Positions 46,218 to 59,309 of a stretch of DNA of 64,000 nucleotides are shown here, piece after piece (the stretch's first letter is position 1; each line of letters starts with the position of its first letter). The position numbers and the translations under genes were made by a program. Under the pieces are notes generated by a model. That model was not told where the DNA came from, made no database searches, and saw only the letters and a program-made list of their open reading frames with translations. Source of the DNA: Sipunculus nudus (taxonomy: Eukaryota; Annelida; Sipuncula; Golfingiida; Sipunculidae); contig CM049314.1 of NCBI GenBank assembly GCA_026874595.1, positions 73,734,300 through 73,798,299 on the forward strand. The letters are read 5' to 3'.

Positions 46218-49200
46218 AGCTCAGCTGACTCTAAGTCATCTGAGCTATAGTCGTGGTCCATTGTCTGTCGTCCGTCCGTCTGTCCGTCCGTCAGTAGATG
46301 TGGCACGTTTTGAAACTGTAAGACCTAGGAATCCAAAATTAGGTATAATGTTAGATGTCCCCAAGATCTCCTACCAAGCCGAAAACTGAGTCTTTGCGAC
46401 TTCGTTCCTTTGAGAAATTAAGGAAAAACCTCAATTTTTTTATTAAAAACCTATTTTCACACTGCAGGACTGCCTAATATCAAAATCACTCATCTGTTTT
46501 TCCTCATATTTACCATTAATATTCCTCTATATAGTTCCTATGTACATACTAGAAATTATGTCTGTATTATATAATTTAAAAAAGTTATGGGCAAAAACAT
46601 TATGCATTTTGTAAAAAATCAGGAAAGATATTTGATCACTTAACATAAAACATGGTAAAGCTTTGGACTTTTTTTCCAGTAATATTACTTTAATTAATCT
46701 AAATTGAATTGTATACCCTAAATAAGATCAAAATCTTTTAATTTTTTAAAATATTAACAAAAATAAAATATTGGTACCTTAAATTTTGCCCAACTTTGAC
46801 CATGGCACATTTTTTTCCTGTAAGTACTGTGGATTCAATTTTCACAGCATGTTTTTGTTAGCATTTGTCTGTTAACACCAAAAATTTGAAACCAGTTGAT
46901 CAAAAACTGTAGATTTCATTCAAGTTTTCAAGCACCATGTAACATTTTGTTTACATCAAGCTAGTATTATGCAGTTTGCAAGAGCTCAGCTCCCCAGCTT
47001 CAGCTCTCAGTTCCTAAACTTTGGCATACAATTAGATGTCTCCAAAATCCCCTACCATGCCAAGGATTTGGTCACTAGGACTTAATACCTTCAAGATATT
47101 AATTAAAAACTTCATTTTTCCATTAAAAACCCATTGTTACACTTAAGGACTGCCTAATATCAAAACCACTGATCTGACTTTAATCATATATAATATATGT
47201 ATTTTTCTATACATTCTCTATGCACATGCCAAAAATGATGTCAGTATTGCGTAAATGTTTTAAGTTATGGGCAGACATAATGCACTTTGTAAAAAATCAA
47301 GAAATATATTTACTCCCTTAACAAGGGAATGGCTGAAGCTAGAGATTTTTTGTCAGGGATGTAACATTATTTAATCAAGATTCAATTGAATACCCAAAAT
47401 TAGTTCTGAATTTTTCAAATTTTATAAGTTATTAGTATAAATATAAAATTATTACCTTAAATTTTGCCCAACTTTGACCATGGCACGTTTATTTCCTGTG
47501 AGCACTGTTGATATAATTTTCATATCATGCACACATAAGGATTTCAGCTTTTTAGTTTAGAAAGCTGAAAGAAATTTGCCAAAAATTGTAGATTTTATTA
47601 ATGTTTTTATGAGACCATGTCCGACCTTGGCTCTCTCCAGCCCCTCTTGAGTCACCTGTATGTTGACCTTGTTGAACTTTCAGCAAATTATGCATGCTTG
47701 AGGCTAGCATACACTGGGGCAGCCAGGCAGCTTGTGGCCAGCCACCGTTGATCCAGGTGTCCAACCCAACTCATCTAGTAGTTTTAACCAACAACATAAC
47801 AATAAATTAATAAATTTTTATTGGTCTTTAATAACAAATTAAAGAAAAATAGAAAAGGAATTTGTTAGTTTATAATAACAGGAAATTAACTTGCAGTTAC
47901 TGATGATATAAGAATCTTGTATCGATGGATAGAATGTCACATATTCCAAATAACACCATGCAGTCACCTATGGTATTTTCCAGTTCAATTTTAATGATAA
48001 AAAAGTAAATCATATTATTCATTACTAATCATTAGGGATCATATGAAGGAAATTAATGATAGACAAAGATGCAGTTCATAATATTAATCTAGATTCCTAC
48101 ATTCTAGTGTGTACATTGATGTGAAATTAGTCCAAAATGAATATATTACATTTATTTTTTTTTAATATAAATAAAAGCCATAAAACCAGGTACTTATGAT
48201 CATTATTTAAATGTGTAAATTTTGTATATTCTGGATTCTCAACATCATTGTTTGGTGAAAAATGAATAAATACCAGACATGGTGCGAATACTTTGCAATT
48301 GTATTTAAATATGAATATAAATATGTACTCATTTCAGTTATATTTCATTTTAAAAAATCATACGATTCTCTTATTATTTTTAATAAAAATTATATTTGGG
48401 ACAATATTTGTAATTTTTTTTTAATGAATAGTGAAACTATTATATTATATGTTCTGCTTATAAGTTATATGGCCAAGTCAAAATCTGTGTGACAATAATA
48501 CTCCATTTGTTAATAAAATAAATGAAATCAATCCTCTTCACTGTCTCCATAGGTACTATCAAAATCATACATAAGCTAAACAACAACAACTCATAATACA
48601 GCTTATATTTATTACCACATTATTGAAGTTTTAATGTACTTGCATTTTGTACATCCAAGACCCCACTCTTGCTCACTACAGCCTTGCCTCGTTTACCTTA
48701 TAAATGATGCAGCACTGGCAGAACACTCCTGCTGTAATAAACATACACTTATTCTCATGGGCCCTACCCTAACATCCCCCCCCCACCAGTTCCCCCCCCC
48801 CCCCCACACACACACACACAACCACCTTACCAATTATTATGCAATACATGGTTTGTTCTTGTCAACTGTATTTCTTTAAATGTAAAGCTGTTTTCGATCC
48901 AATGTGCACAACTTTTCTTGAAATATTAATTCAAGAAGTAATCCAAGAGATGCCACTTTGATCTGATGTAGCATTTTAAAGAAATTATTTCCTTTTAAAT
49001 AATTAAACAAAATATAATTTAACCCATCATTAGGCATTATTTGATTATATGAAGCAAATCATGGATAAATAAAGGTGAAATTTAAATTGTGAAATCTGGA
49101 GTGTTATTTTCATATATAGTATTCTTTTGCAAAATTAAAAATATTTTATAAAAAATATAAATTTATATATCTGTGTGCATAATTTGATGTTACCTGACTA

Positions 49201-50136
49201 AATATAAATGTTGATGCAATTTAGATTTGTGAATCAATTCAAATATTCAGATATATATGACATACTGCAAATATAAAGTAAAATTTATAAACTTAAAAAA
49301 AATGACTTAACAAAAGAATAAATAGGATCGTATGCAAATATTTGTTCATTATTTTTCTGTCTCAGTAGAATGGAAATTAAAGTTATTTGCTTTGTTTTCC
49401 ATTTCTCTGCATGTTTTTAAATATTTTAAATAATTTCTTTTAAATTAAATGTTATCCTTTATGTATATGCAGAGGTGCTGTAACTCCCACCAGTCCCTGT
49501 AAGCACCATTGAATTTTATTCTGTATTCTGTAATAATATGCATAAATAGCATGTACACATAAGGATTTAATCTGATAAAATCTGAAATTTGAAAATAAAA
49601 GCTGCAAAATTAGGCTAGTTATTTAAATTTTTTTAGGCTCTTGTTGTATTCCATTACATTGTCAAGCAGTCCACTTTGGTCACTGTAGGTCATTCAGTGC
49701 ATGGCTATGCTCCCCTGATGTTATGTAAACCCATCACTGGGGCAAGCCCTCACTCTTGTTGAGCTTGATCAGGCTGTCTGCAGTTAATATCACAGGGAGC
49801 CTTTCTCTCTCTCCCCCCCCCCCCTCCCCCCCCCCCCCCCATTCTGTTGACAGACCTGTACTATAAACAAGATTAATCTTATAATTTCACATTTTTTTCA
49901 GCAATGAGCAGTTACAACAGAGACCCCTCCCCCATCCCACCCCTTCAATACACAGGACTAATAAACAAGATGAATCTAATATTTTAACGTTAAATAAATT
50001 CTTTTTGTTGAGACTTGGACAATTTTGATTTTTTTAAAGAAAAATTTGTTCAGGAACTTAATCCTAATACTCAAATGAGATAGATTTAAGATAGATTTAA
50101 CAAGATTTAAGAAGATATAAATACTTTGTAGCATTT

Positions 50137-50620
50137 TGTAGCTGCTTATTTATTCTGGGAGGAAATTGGGCTTGAGCAACATGCAATCGCACAATTTCAA
50201 AGAGATAAAACAACACTGTTTTACTGGAAAAAAATTTAGAGCCTAAACCTTCAAATTATCAGTACTGCATATTATTTTTAAACTTATAAATGAAACAGAA
50301 AGATACTTACCAGGCTAGGTAAAAGGACTGCTCTTTGGTAGTGGGTGCCTCTTCACCTGGGTAGCCGACGCTGTCATAAAACCAACCCCAAGGTGAAAAA
50401 GAAGCCATATACCCTCTGCCTGCCACAGAGGGCAGGCATAGGGGTCCACTGCTCGATGATCCAAGAGAGAGAGAATCGCCAGGGCAAGGGAGTTTTATCC
50501 CAGAGGGGCATAGGGCGAAGTCCTTAGCTGCCTGTGATTGGCTATGGGGCATCTCTATATTGTCTGTCAATCAGTGTTGATGCCCCGCCCCTAGCAAGGT
50601 CAAAGGGCAAGAATGTTACA
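50137..50620 (-). repeat. 3' LTR of the retroelement
   Basis: The minus strand reads TGTAACATTCTTGCCCTTTG through to AGCAGCTACA. It holds a TATA-like GGGATAAAACTCC (about 50489-50501), a splice-donor-like CTGGTAAGTATC (about 50301-50313), and AATAAATAA (about 50146-50154) near the end. The adjacent 50621-50631 is the purine tract. Confidence 0.9.
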
Positions 50621-51886
50621 TCCTTCCCCCTATAGGGAAAATTTTACACTAAAGTGGAAAATTTTGGGATAACTGTCATAATATCTGGCCTGTGGAGAGG
50701 AGAATTTGTTTTTGTTTGTTTCTTATATGACCAAAATTTGACTGGCAGGCTGTGTATATAGGCTGTTAGCCGGCTACCCAACCCCTAACTCCCATGTGGG
50801 GAGGGGGAGGTAGGTTTATCCAGTGCTACAACAGCGGGTAGGGAGTGTTCTCTCCCCACACAGTACCTCCAAGGATTTGGGACTTTGCAGGCTGATAGTT
50901 ATTTTGAAAGTTCAGGGACTGTGTAATATTTATTAAACATTAAAAAACAATATAAAATATTCAAAGATACATTACTAACATTCAACATGCACCAGGTACA
51001 ATAAGTTATTACATGTTATAGTCCATTAGTGAGCCAGGTGGCCATATAGGATTTAATAACATATCAGTCCAGTTGGTGGCGCCACAGGGCTCAGTATTAA
51101 CTCAAGGTGTTCTGCATTTATAAAAGCGTCCAATATCTGGCTGTAGTGGTGTGTTAACTCAGGTTCAGATTGCTGTCGCAGAAGAGCTGAGCTGGACCAC
51201 ACGCGGAAGTCTGCACTGATGGCTGACAACTGGTTCATGCGAGAATATAACCTCTGAAAATAAAGTACAAGAGCGGCAGTATCTGTCCTTATGACACAAG
51301 TACATTTTCTGCAACTGTAACCTAGACATAACTATTTTAAAAAAAAATAACTCGCATAAATTTTGCAAAATCAAACATAAAGAATGCTGATAAGTGTTCC
51401 CTTGGTAAAACATGAAAGGGTTAAACACTTGATCTAAAGTTTTAAATATACATGATAAAATAAACTTGGCAACGGTTACATAAAGGGACCCTCCAATAGG
51501 GAGAATCTGGGCTCATTTCTCCGTTTTATACGGAGTATATAAAACTAGGGGTAAGTATGGTCCCCAAAACTTGTATAGCCCGAAGGTACAAGGTCGGCAA
51601 AAGTAATCAACGTATCAGATTTAATGGACAGTATTTTCATTGTGCCCTGTCTGGCCTCATAACTGTAAGGGAATTTATTTAGAGCCCCGTCTGGCTGAAA
51701 CATGCCCCCTCATTGGGCTAATTAATATTTCGAACACTGGTCAACTAATACAGCGAGATTCACTCGCACACTGTATCATCATCTGATCAGTGTTTAGACG
51801 TATATGCTTTACCCTTGGGTAAGCTTTTCATAAACAGTATTTATTCTGTGCCCTGTTTGGCCTCAAAATACAGACGGTATTCTAAG

Positions 51887-54405
51887 GGTAGTCGACCAGA
51901 TGGCCGAAACCCAGAATGCCGAAACCCAGAAAACCGAACCCAAAATGCCGAAGCCCATCTTGCCGAAAAAGAAAATAAATAATAGCAAAATATGTGATTA
52001 TTGCATAGTAAAGTGATAAGTCCGTTGTCTGTTAAGGTATTTTAACAAAATTTGATACCATCCTCTAATATTTTCAAATAATTAACGGTAATTTATTTGA
52101 CATGTCGGCAGCGGCACTACTATAATAACGGCATGACAACCCGGTCTCGTTAAGTATCCCTGGCTATATTAGATCCTCGTTTTGCAGGTATAGTCAGACT
52201 TACTGATTTTCATGAAGAAAGTTATATCTTGGGTCACATTTATCCTTCTATGTGAACTATTTTTTTTTTTATTTACACATCGTTCAACTGCATATTAACC
52301 AAGATGGTGGCAATCGCGTGGGGAACTCACGGCAGCGTGGCGACACACGGAAATCGGCAAGGAAACCCGCCGGACGACACTTGACCCGTTATCCCTCGTG
52401 GAAACCCCCGAGGGGTTTAGACCTCCCCCCTTTGATTTGGAAGATTAAATATTAAACCTATCTTACAATACGCTATGATTAATACCGGTATGCATAATTA
52501 TTCGTATAATAAGAAATGGCCAACAGTAAAACCGATACCGTCCGCATTGCTTTGAAAATATAACGAAAATATTTCAGTTAATTATGGAGAAACTCGGGTC
52601 TTTTCAATATTTTAAGGAATTTTATTTCCATAAATCAAAGATTTTTTAAAGTGAAAATTTTAGTGGGAGAATTTCAAAAGAACCAGAACTATGTAAGTCT
52701 AACAAAATTTACTTTGAAGAGAGCGAAGTCCACTTTTGTTAATTAGCTTGTCAATTATGGGGGCCTCTACCGGGTGTGCGTATATTGTTGTAATAACCAT
52801 GTCCGGCTTTTGATTAGAGTGATGTAGTTGGTCATAGCTAATTGAGCAGAAGCATATATAAATCACATTTTCTCCAGTGAATAATCAATTTATACATCAG
52901 ATTTGTTTATGTTTAAATTAATACTTTAATCTGAACCTGATTTTATCTTTATTGTTTTTTAATATCTATGATATTTAATTTTCGTTATTCACATTTGTAT
53001 CGAAGAGTTATGCTTATATTGCACTGATATATGAAAGAACAGTAAATATAGTGTTTGCGGAATAATTGTATAACAAACATACACATTTCACAAAGTATGC
53101 ATCTATAAACATACGAAATCTTATATTAATTTTTTTTATTCATTGCAGAATATGTATAAAATTTTTATATACCCGTACTCAATAAACTGTGACCTGCTTC
53201 GTCAATCTAATCAAACACCAGAATTAGTTATTACAACAATACAAACACAACCGGTAATGGGCCCCCAAAATAGGCAAGAAAACAAACGGGAGTTCGCCCT
53301 CTTTGAAGTAATCTCAATTGTTAGACTTATTCAGTTCTGATTTTATAACACACGTATATTGTTATGAAATTCTCCAACCGTTTTTATTTATAGAAATAAC
53401 CTGATAGAAATCCGTAAAAATATTAATCAAGACCGAGAATTATCACTGGTACTTTTTTGCCTGCAATATTATGAACTAGTTATTGAGGCGTGTCATTGAT
53501 CACAGGCGCTTGAATCCCTATTTGTAATAAAGTCTTCATATCCCCAGTGTTCTTAAAAAATACTACGAAAGAATCAGTTCAAAGGAACCAATAAAAATAC
53601 TGTCATACCATACTATCTACTATATTATGAAATATAGTAGATAGTATGGTATGACAATATTTTTATTGGTTCCTTTGAACTGATTCTTTCGTAGTATTTT
53701 TAAGAACACTGGGGATATGAAGACTTTATTACAAATAGGGATTCAAGCGCCTGTGCATTGATCAACATATGTTAATGGTAACTAAGACAAAATGTAAAAA
53801 AAAGGACTGTCATTATGAAAAGAAAGTTCAAATGAGAAATGGATGGGTGAATGGACGGTATGTAAGAGGTTTCCTTGATATTTCCACCAGGGATTACGGG
53901 TCCAGTGTCGTCAGGCGGGTTTCCTTGCCGATTTCCGAGTGCCGCTATACGCGCCCGCGAGTTCTTCACGCGACCGCCTTCATCTTAGCTAATATGCAGT
54001 TGAACGATGTGTAAATTAAAAAAATAGTTCCTAAAGAAGCATAAATGTGAAACAAGATATAACTTTCTTCATAAAAATCAGTTAATCTGACTATACCTGC
54101 AAAATGAGGGATTAATAAAGCCAGGGACATTTAGCGGGACCGGGTTTTCTTGCCGACATCATCAGTAATCGCAGTGCCACTGCCGACATGCCGAATAAAT
54201 TACCGTTAATTATTTGAAAATATTAAGAGGATGGTATCAAATTTTGTTCAAGTACCTTAACAGGCAACGTACTTATAACTTTACTGCGCATTAACCACAT
54301 TATTTCCAATTATTTATTTTCTTTTTCGGCAAGATGGGCTTCGGCATTTTGGGTATGTGAAAATTTGTTTCGGCATTCTGGGTTTCGGCCATCTGGTCTA
54401 CATTC
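51887..54405. mobile_element. 2.5-kb foldback element with very long inverted arms
   Basis: The left arm (about 51887-52430) and right arm (about 53880-54405) are inverted copies. Examples are GACCAGATGGCCGAAACCCA against TGGGTTTCGGCCATCTGGT, TTTGATACCATCCTC against GAGGATGGTATCAAA, and ACGACACTTGACCCGT against ACGGGTCCAGTGTCGT. The direct repeat ATTCTAAG at 51879-51886 and 54406-54413 gives an 8-bp target duplication. The outermost 10 bp match poorly. The arm repeats AATGCCGAAACCCA-type words. No transposase is visible; the superfamily is unknown, and an 8-bp duplication would allow hAT-like or P-like. Confidence 0.75.
53488..53765. repeat. Near-perfect palindrome, ~135-bp arms
   Basis: The sequence TGATCACAGGCGCTTGAATC onwards is repeated in reverse complement, ending near 53765 (GATTCAAGCGCCTGTGCATTGATCA). 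The loop is only a few bases around 53628-53634 (ATATTATGAAATAT). Only a few mismatches are visible. A transcript would form a long hairpin. Confidence 0.85.
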
Positions 54406-54680
54406 ATTCTAAGCCCCGCACGGCCGAAACATGCCCTGTCACTGGGGTGAAATATTAAGACCATTTGTCGACTTATCTAGCGAGATTCACTCGCACACTA
54501 TCATCATCTGATCAGTGTTTAGACGTATATACATTACCCTCAGGTAAGCTTTTCATAAACAGTATTTATTCTGTGCCCCGTTTGGCCTTAAAATCTAGAC
54601 GGTTTTTAAGCCCCGCTCGGCCGAAATATGCCCTCTCACTGGGCTAAAATACAAACTACAACTGACCAATTAATAATAAT

Positions 54681-57600
54681 CAAGTTACAGCGAGATTTCT
54701 CGCTAAATGTAAGATCTTCTTATATTATTACATGTGAACTTAAGCATAGTAATACATAAAATAATATTACCAGATAATTCAACGATTGCACAGTAGTTTT
54801 AATCAGTTAAAGAAAGTCTACCTGTAATATACAACACCTATACATGACTTTAATTGAAGGAAAATGGTAAGCAGTGCTGCCCAAGAATTTGTTAAATCAA
54901 AGTTATTTATTACCCTACAAGTATCTATGAATATAACATTCAAATTAGATATCAGGGTTAGTTACCTATTCATTAGTTTATTTGAATAATGAGAATTTCC
55001 TTTTTAATCTGTGTCTAGCATTTACAGGTTACTGTTTATATTTTCATACATCATTATTTTATCATCAAGAATATTATCATTCTGATTTTTATCATTATTT
55101 ATTTCTTCTTATTAAGCTCTGTAGATTCAGATTATTTGTAATAGCTAACTTAGTTTGTAGTACTCAGAGTTAAATTAACATTTCTTAACTCGATTCCGCA
55201 GTGAAATATATATTTTGGTTACAAAAAAAATGTTCTACCCATCCAGCAATGTATATGTGGTTTGTTATTTATTTTAAATATCAATACTCTCAACTGCAAT
55301 ATAAAGTGGACTTAAACTTGAAGTCAGCTTATTTATTCATTTTATTCGTATATTTATTCCAATTATTTAGTATTTTGGTGTGTTGCTCACCTATTAATAT
55401 TATTGATAGGATTTCACTGAAATTAACCTAATTAAACAAGTTAAGCTTCTAAATGAGCGATGCCAGATTAAGTGGTGTGTTAGGTATGCACACTGATCTA
55501 ATTTGTTTTAATTACTCTGAATACTAAAGAGAAACAAATTTGTGCTGGTTGATGTTATAGCTAGGTTTAGGTATGATGACAGGTACAATCGTATGCAAGT
55601 GGTGCCATCATACCAGATACAAAATACTCTAGGTGAAAGGTGGTACCCTGCCAAAATCGAGAACTCTCTAGGCGATATGCTGAACCCATAAGGTGGACAT
55701 GCAGCCATGTCAGACACCAAAATCACTAGGCAAAAATTGTTTCCATGCCGGAGAACATCTCCTTTAAAAGGCGACTGGGAACTTTGCCAGCAACAAAACA
55801 CTGCATAAAAAGGGACAACCACGCCAGGTATCACCCAAGGCAACTGGTATATATTTTAAGCCCTTATATGCTAAACTAAAAAAAAAAAACTCAACCAGGA
55901 AAAGCACATAATATGCCGGGATAAGAACCCTAGAAAGCAACTAGTAGAACTCTCAAAGTTAAGGCAGAATAAATGGTACTATGCCTAATACTGAGAGTTA
56001 GGCAAATAGAATACGAATAAAAAACCTTCCAGGTGTGTCAGAAAATGTTACATCCAGCCTATAGTTAGTTAATTTCATCAGAGAAATTCAAAGTAATATT
56101 CATGCATATCTAGTCCAGCAGTATGTGAGGCAGAATAAAATGCTTTTAACTAAATTTATAAGTATAATACTATTTACTTCTGAATTTTGTCTAATCAAGC
56201 AGAGTTGTAAATGTTAACCACTAGAATTGGAAATAACTAAGTTTGTAAAATTTTTATTTTAAAATAGGAATTTTATAATTCAAATGTAATTAATAATAAA
56301 ATGTTTATGAACAGTTTAAATAGATTTGAGATTATCAATTGTAACAAGTTATTAGAATTATCTCAAGGCAAGGGCTAAACACCTTAAAAGTATCTGCTTA
56401 TATCAGTTGGACATATAAGAGAGACCAACAGAAAGATAGGCACAATTATTAAATTATTTTTTATTTAAATGTTATTTTTATTGGTGTAATTAGTTTACGA
56501 GTTTTATTTAATTATTTATTATTTTATAATTTGAAGTGGGTTACCAGCACATGAAAACATGTTAAAGGTACACATTTTCAGGTTGGGTATAAGGTACATG
56601 ACACATGACATAGGTTCACATGACATCACACCAGGTAACAGGTGTATCTAAATAGGGGTGGTGTGTTAGATAACTTGTCTGGGCTCCTTTGACAGAGTTT
56701 GTGTTGATAGCAAATCTCAACTTATCCTACTCAGTATGATATAACCCCATATGGGACACTGAATGCACCTGGATTATTAATCTGACCTGCCAGATAAGGG
56801 GATTACCAGCAGGCCATGTGAGACACAGCTAACTAATTTAAACCCAAGGGTGATGTTAATTCCGGTGGGGATTATGCAATAACCTGTGACCAGAAGATGA
56901 AACTTGACCAACGGGTCTGTTGGTTTGAATGACACACTAAAATGTATCTACCAGGTGGTGGATGCTGGAGTTTGTGCCCTTTATGTAATTTAAAACTGGC
57001 CAAACAATAGAACACTAGGTACGGTAATTTAAGGATTTAAAGCCTTGTTTTAAAACCAGCATGTAGGCTAAATTTCTTTACACATAAAACCCATTTGGTT
57101 TAAACATAAAGATTACTGAATATCGGGTTTTACAATAACAAATATAGGGCAGGCTTATAAAAATATTTTTAACTGACAATCCAGTTTAGACTATAATCAA
57201 GTATTTAACTAATGTTTCTAACAAAATACATTCACAGGTAAAACAGTATACATATGGTCAAGTCTACGGTTCAATCTATACATATTTACAAATAGAAGCT
57301 ATGTTACATTTATTCAAGAGACAGCTACGCATAATAAAAGGTTGAGCTGTTACTCTTATTTCAGTATAATCCAGCTAATTTAGATCAAGTCTTGAAAGTT
57401 GTTATATACATAAATCTGATTAACTGATTAATTTTGCAAAGAAAAGGTCATTCATTATAAGTAAAATACAACATATATACAATTGCAGGCACAAGTTGCC
57501 TGGCTGTTTGCATGTATGCATGGGGGGCATGAAATATTTGCGGATTACGCTTATGCCCAATGTAATTAGAAGATGTGTGTTACAGTTTTTACACATCCCC

Positions 57601-58377
57601 TAATGGTACATATAGCATGTTTTATTTCTCTTGCTTTTACATCTTAGTTACACATATTTTATTTACATAATTATAGGACATTTTTTTTCTTTTTTTTTTT
57701 CTATATAACCTGGTGAGAACACACAATTCAAGTTATCTGCTGAGGGATTTAATTTCACATAAGGATTGAAGTAATTAGAAATATAATGATATTAAGGCAT
57801 TCATTTCATAAGAATGTAAAAGTAGTATGACATGTTTATCTACAATGAAAATTCCCTATGGCCCTGGTATTTACTGTAAATTGTACAGATAAAGGTGCAA
57901 TACTGTGGGATTATTGTACACCTACAAATGATTTTGAATTTAATAGATGATTATTTGAAGCATACACAGTTCTATAATGTATACACTGCTTCTTAGCCAA
58001 AAGAAGAGCAAATTACTATAATAGTTTATCAAAATGAATCTAAAGTTGTACTAACTATTTCAGATAATATAACCTGCATTGTTCTTTAAACAGAGACGGC
58101 CTACATTTATAAACACTCCCTATTCTGGTTCACAAAATAAATGCATTAAATAAAAGGAATTTCCTTAAGAAATGAAACTCAGGCATTTTTAAAGCTGTTA
58201 CTATGTTTCTATTAATATCAATAGATCACTTATTAAGCAGAGTTTTACAACCTAAGCCCCTTCCATATATATATTCTGATTCTAAAAAAAAACCAGAATT
58301 AACTCAAAATAAGCAATTTATTTACCAGAATTCTTCTCCTAGCTGCTGATAACAGCCAAAAAGCATTGCTCGCCAGA
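54681..58377. other. Rest of the LTR element interior, non-coding
   Basis: No coding similarity is seen on either strand. The longest minus-strand frame, 55508-55843 (111 codons), includes DMAACPPYGFSISPREFSIL; I do not recognise it. The DNA is AT-rich. 55610-55860 carries scattered CTAGGYRA words. Confidence 0.5.
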
Positions 58378-58861
58378 TGTAGCTGCTTATTTATTCTTGG
58401 AGGAAATTGGGCTATGGCAACATGCACTGGCACAATTTCAAAGAGATAAAACAACACTGTTTTACTGGAATAAAATTTAGAGCCTAAACCTTCAAATTAT
58501 CAGTACTGCATATTATTTTTAAACTTATAAATGAAACAGAAAGATACTTACCAGGCTAGGTAAAAGGACTGCTCTTTGGTAGTGGGTGCCTCTTCACCTG
58601 GGTAGCTGACACTGTCGTAAAACCAACCCCAAGGTGAAAAAGAAGCCATATACCCTCTGCCTGCCACATAGGGCAGGCATAGGGGTCCACTGCTTGATGA
58701 TCCAAGAGAGAGAGAATCCCCAGGGCAAGGGAGTTTTATCCTAGAGGGGCATAGGGCGAAGTCCTTAGCTGCCTGTGATTGGCTATGGGGCATCTCTATA
58801 TTGACTGTCAATCAGTGTTGATGCCCCGCCCCTAGCAAGGTCAAAGGGCAAGAATGTTACA
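58378..58861 (-). repeat. 5' LTR of the retroelement
   Basis: It matches 50137-50620 over its full length. The TATA-like box, the donor-like GGTAAGTATC and the AATAAATAA are all unchanged. It is followed on the minus strand by TC and then TGGCGAGCAATGC (58375 downward). Confidence 0.9.
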
Positions 58862-59309
58862 ATTTCATTCATATCTCAAGAAGTTGGCCGAGCCTAGGTG
58901 TAAATAACACTTTTAAACTTAGTTTTAAAATCAGGAATATTGGTCAAACTTAGTGGGATTAATTTTTAACTATTATGGCTATATATTTAACTTTTGAAAA
59001 CTTAATTACCTTCACACATTATTTGTTTATGAAATGTAACTTTTATATAACACTTACCATAGACCCATTTTTTCCCTAGGTGCATCACTAAATGATTTCA
59101 GGCCAAAAATTTCATTTATTACACAGTGCATATGCTTTAGCTCATGTCCATTATTCTATAATTTACAGAGGTCCATTTCAGCAGGGCCATTTTCTCTTAG
59201 CTTTTCAAATGGTAATATACATGAAAAACCAAAAGAAATAAAACTATTTTGCAGTTACTAATATTTTCCAAAATTCAGCTGAGCGACGGGACCCATGGGT
59301 CCCTTGTTT

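Larger units (their letters stand above)
51632..54680. repeat. ~200-bp tandem repeat inside the LTR element, interrupted by a foldback
   Basis: Units start about 51632, 51836 and 54562 with GTATTTATTCTGTGCCCYGT. They carry GCCGAAACATGCCC..CACTGGG, AGCGAGATTCACTCGCACAC and CATCATCTGATCAGTGTTTA. With the foldback (51887-54405) removed, the period is about 200 bp and there are about 2.5 copies. Confidence 0.75.
50137..58861 (-). mobile_element. LTR retrotransposon-like element without visible gag-pol
   Basis: Two 484-bp direct repeats begin TGTA and end TACA: 50137-50620 (3' LTR) and 58378-58861 (5' LTR). They differ at about 15 positions by eye (about 3%), with no length change. Flanking ATTT at 50133-50136 and 58862-58865 is a 4-bp target duplication. 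On the minus strand a primer-binding-like TGGCGAGCAATGC starts 2 bp after the 5' LTR, and a purine tract AGGGGGAAGGA abuts the 3' LTR. The 7.76-kb interior has no frame longer than about 111 codons and no reverse transcriptase, protease or integrase I can recognise. It looks like a large non-autonomous (LARD-type) element. Confidence 0.85.
46218..59309 (+). mobile_element. Family B2 element inserted in A and split by an LTR retroelement
   Basis: The head AGCTCAGCTGACTCTAAG with CCGT repeats leads into a body (46300-48600) that matches 9660-12200. A diverged equivalent of the 12241-13425 segment follows (48640-49860, with poly-C near 48776-48805 and 49813-49840). After the LTR element the body resumes at 58862 and ends CATGGGTCCCTTGTTT at 59309. 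Without the 8725-bp insertion it is about 4.4 kb. No open frame is shared between B2 copies. Confidence 0.75.

Noticed and set aside
50307-50570. 87-codon frame duplicated at 58548-58811 as a two-copy gene
   Set aside because: Both copies lie wholly inside the LTRs and begin upstream of the TATA-like box. The duplication is the LTR pair, not a gene family.
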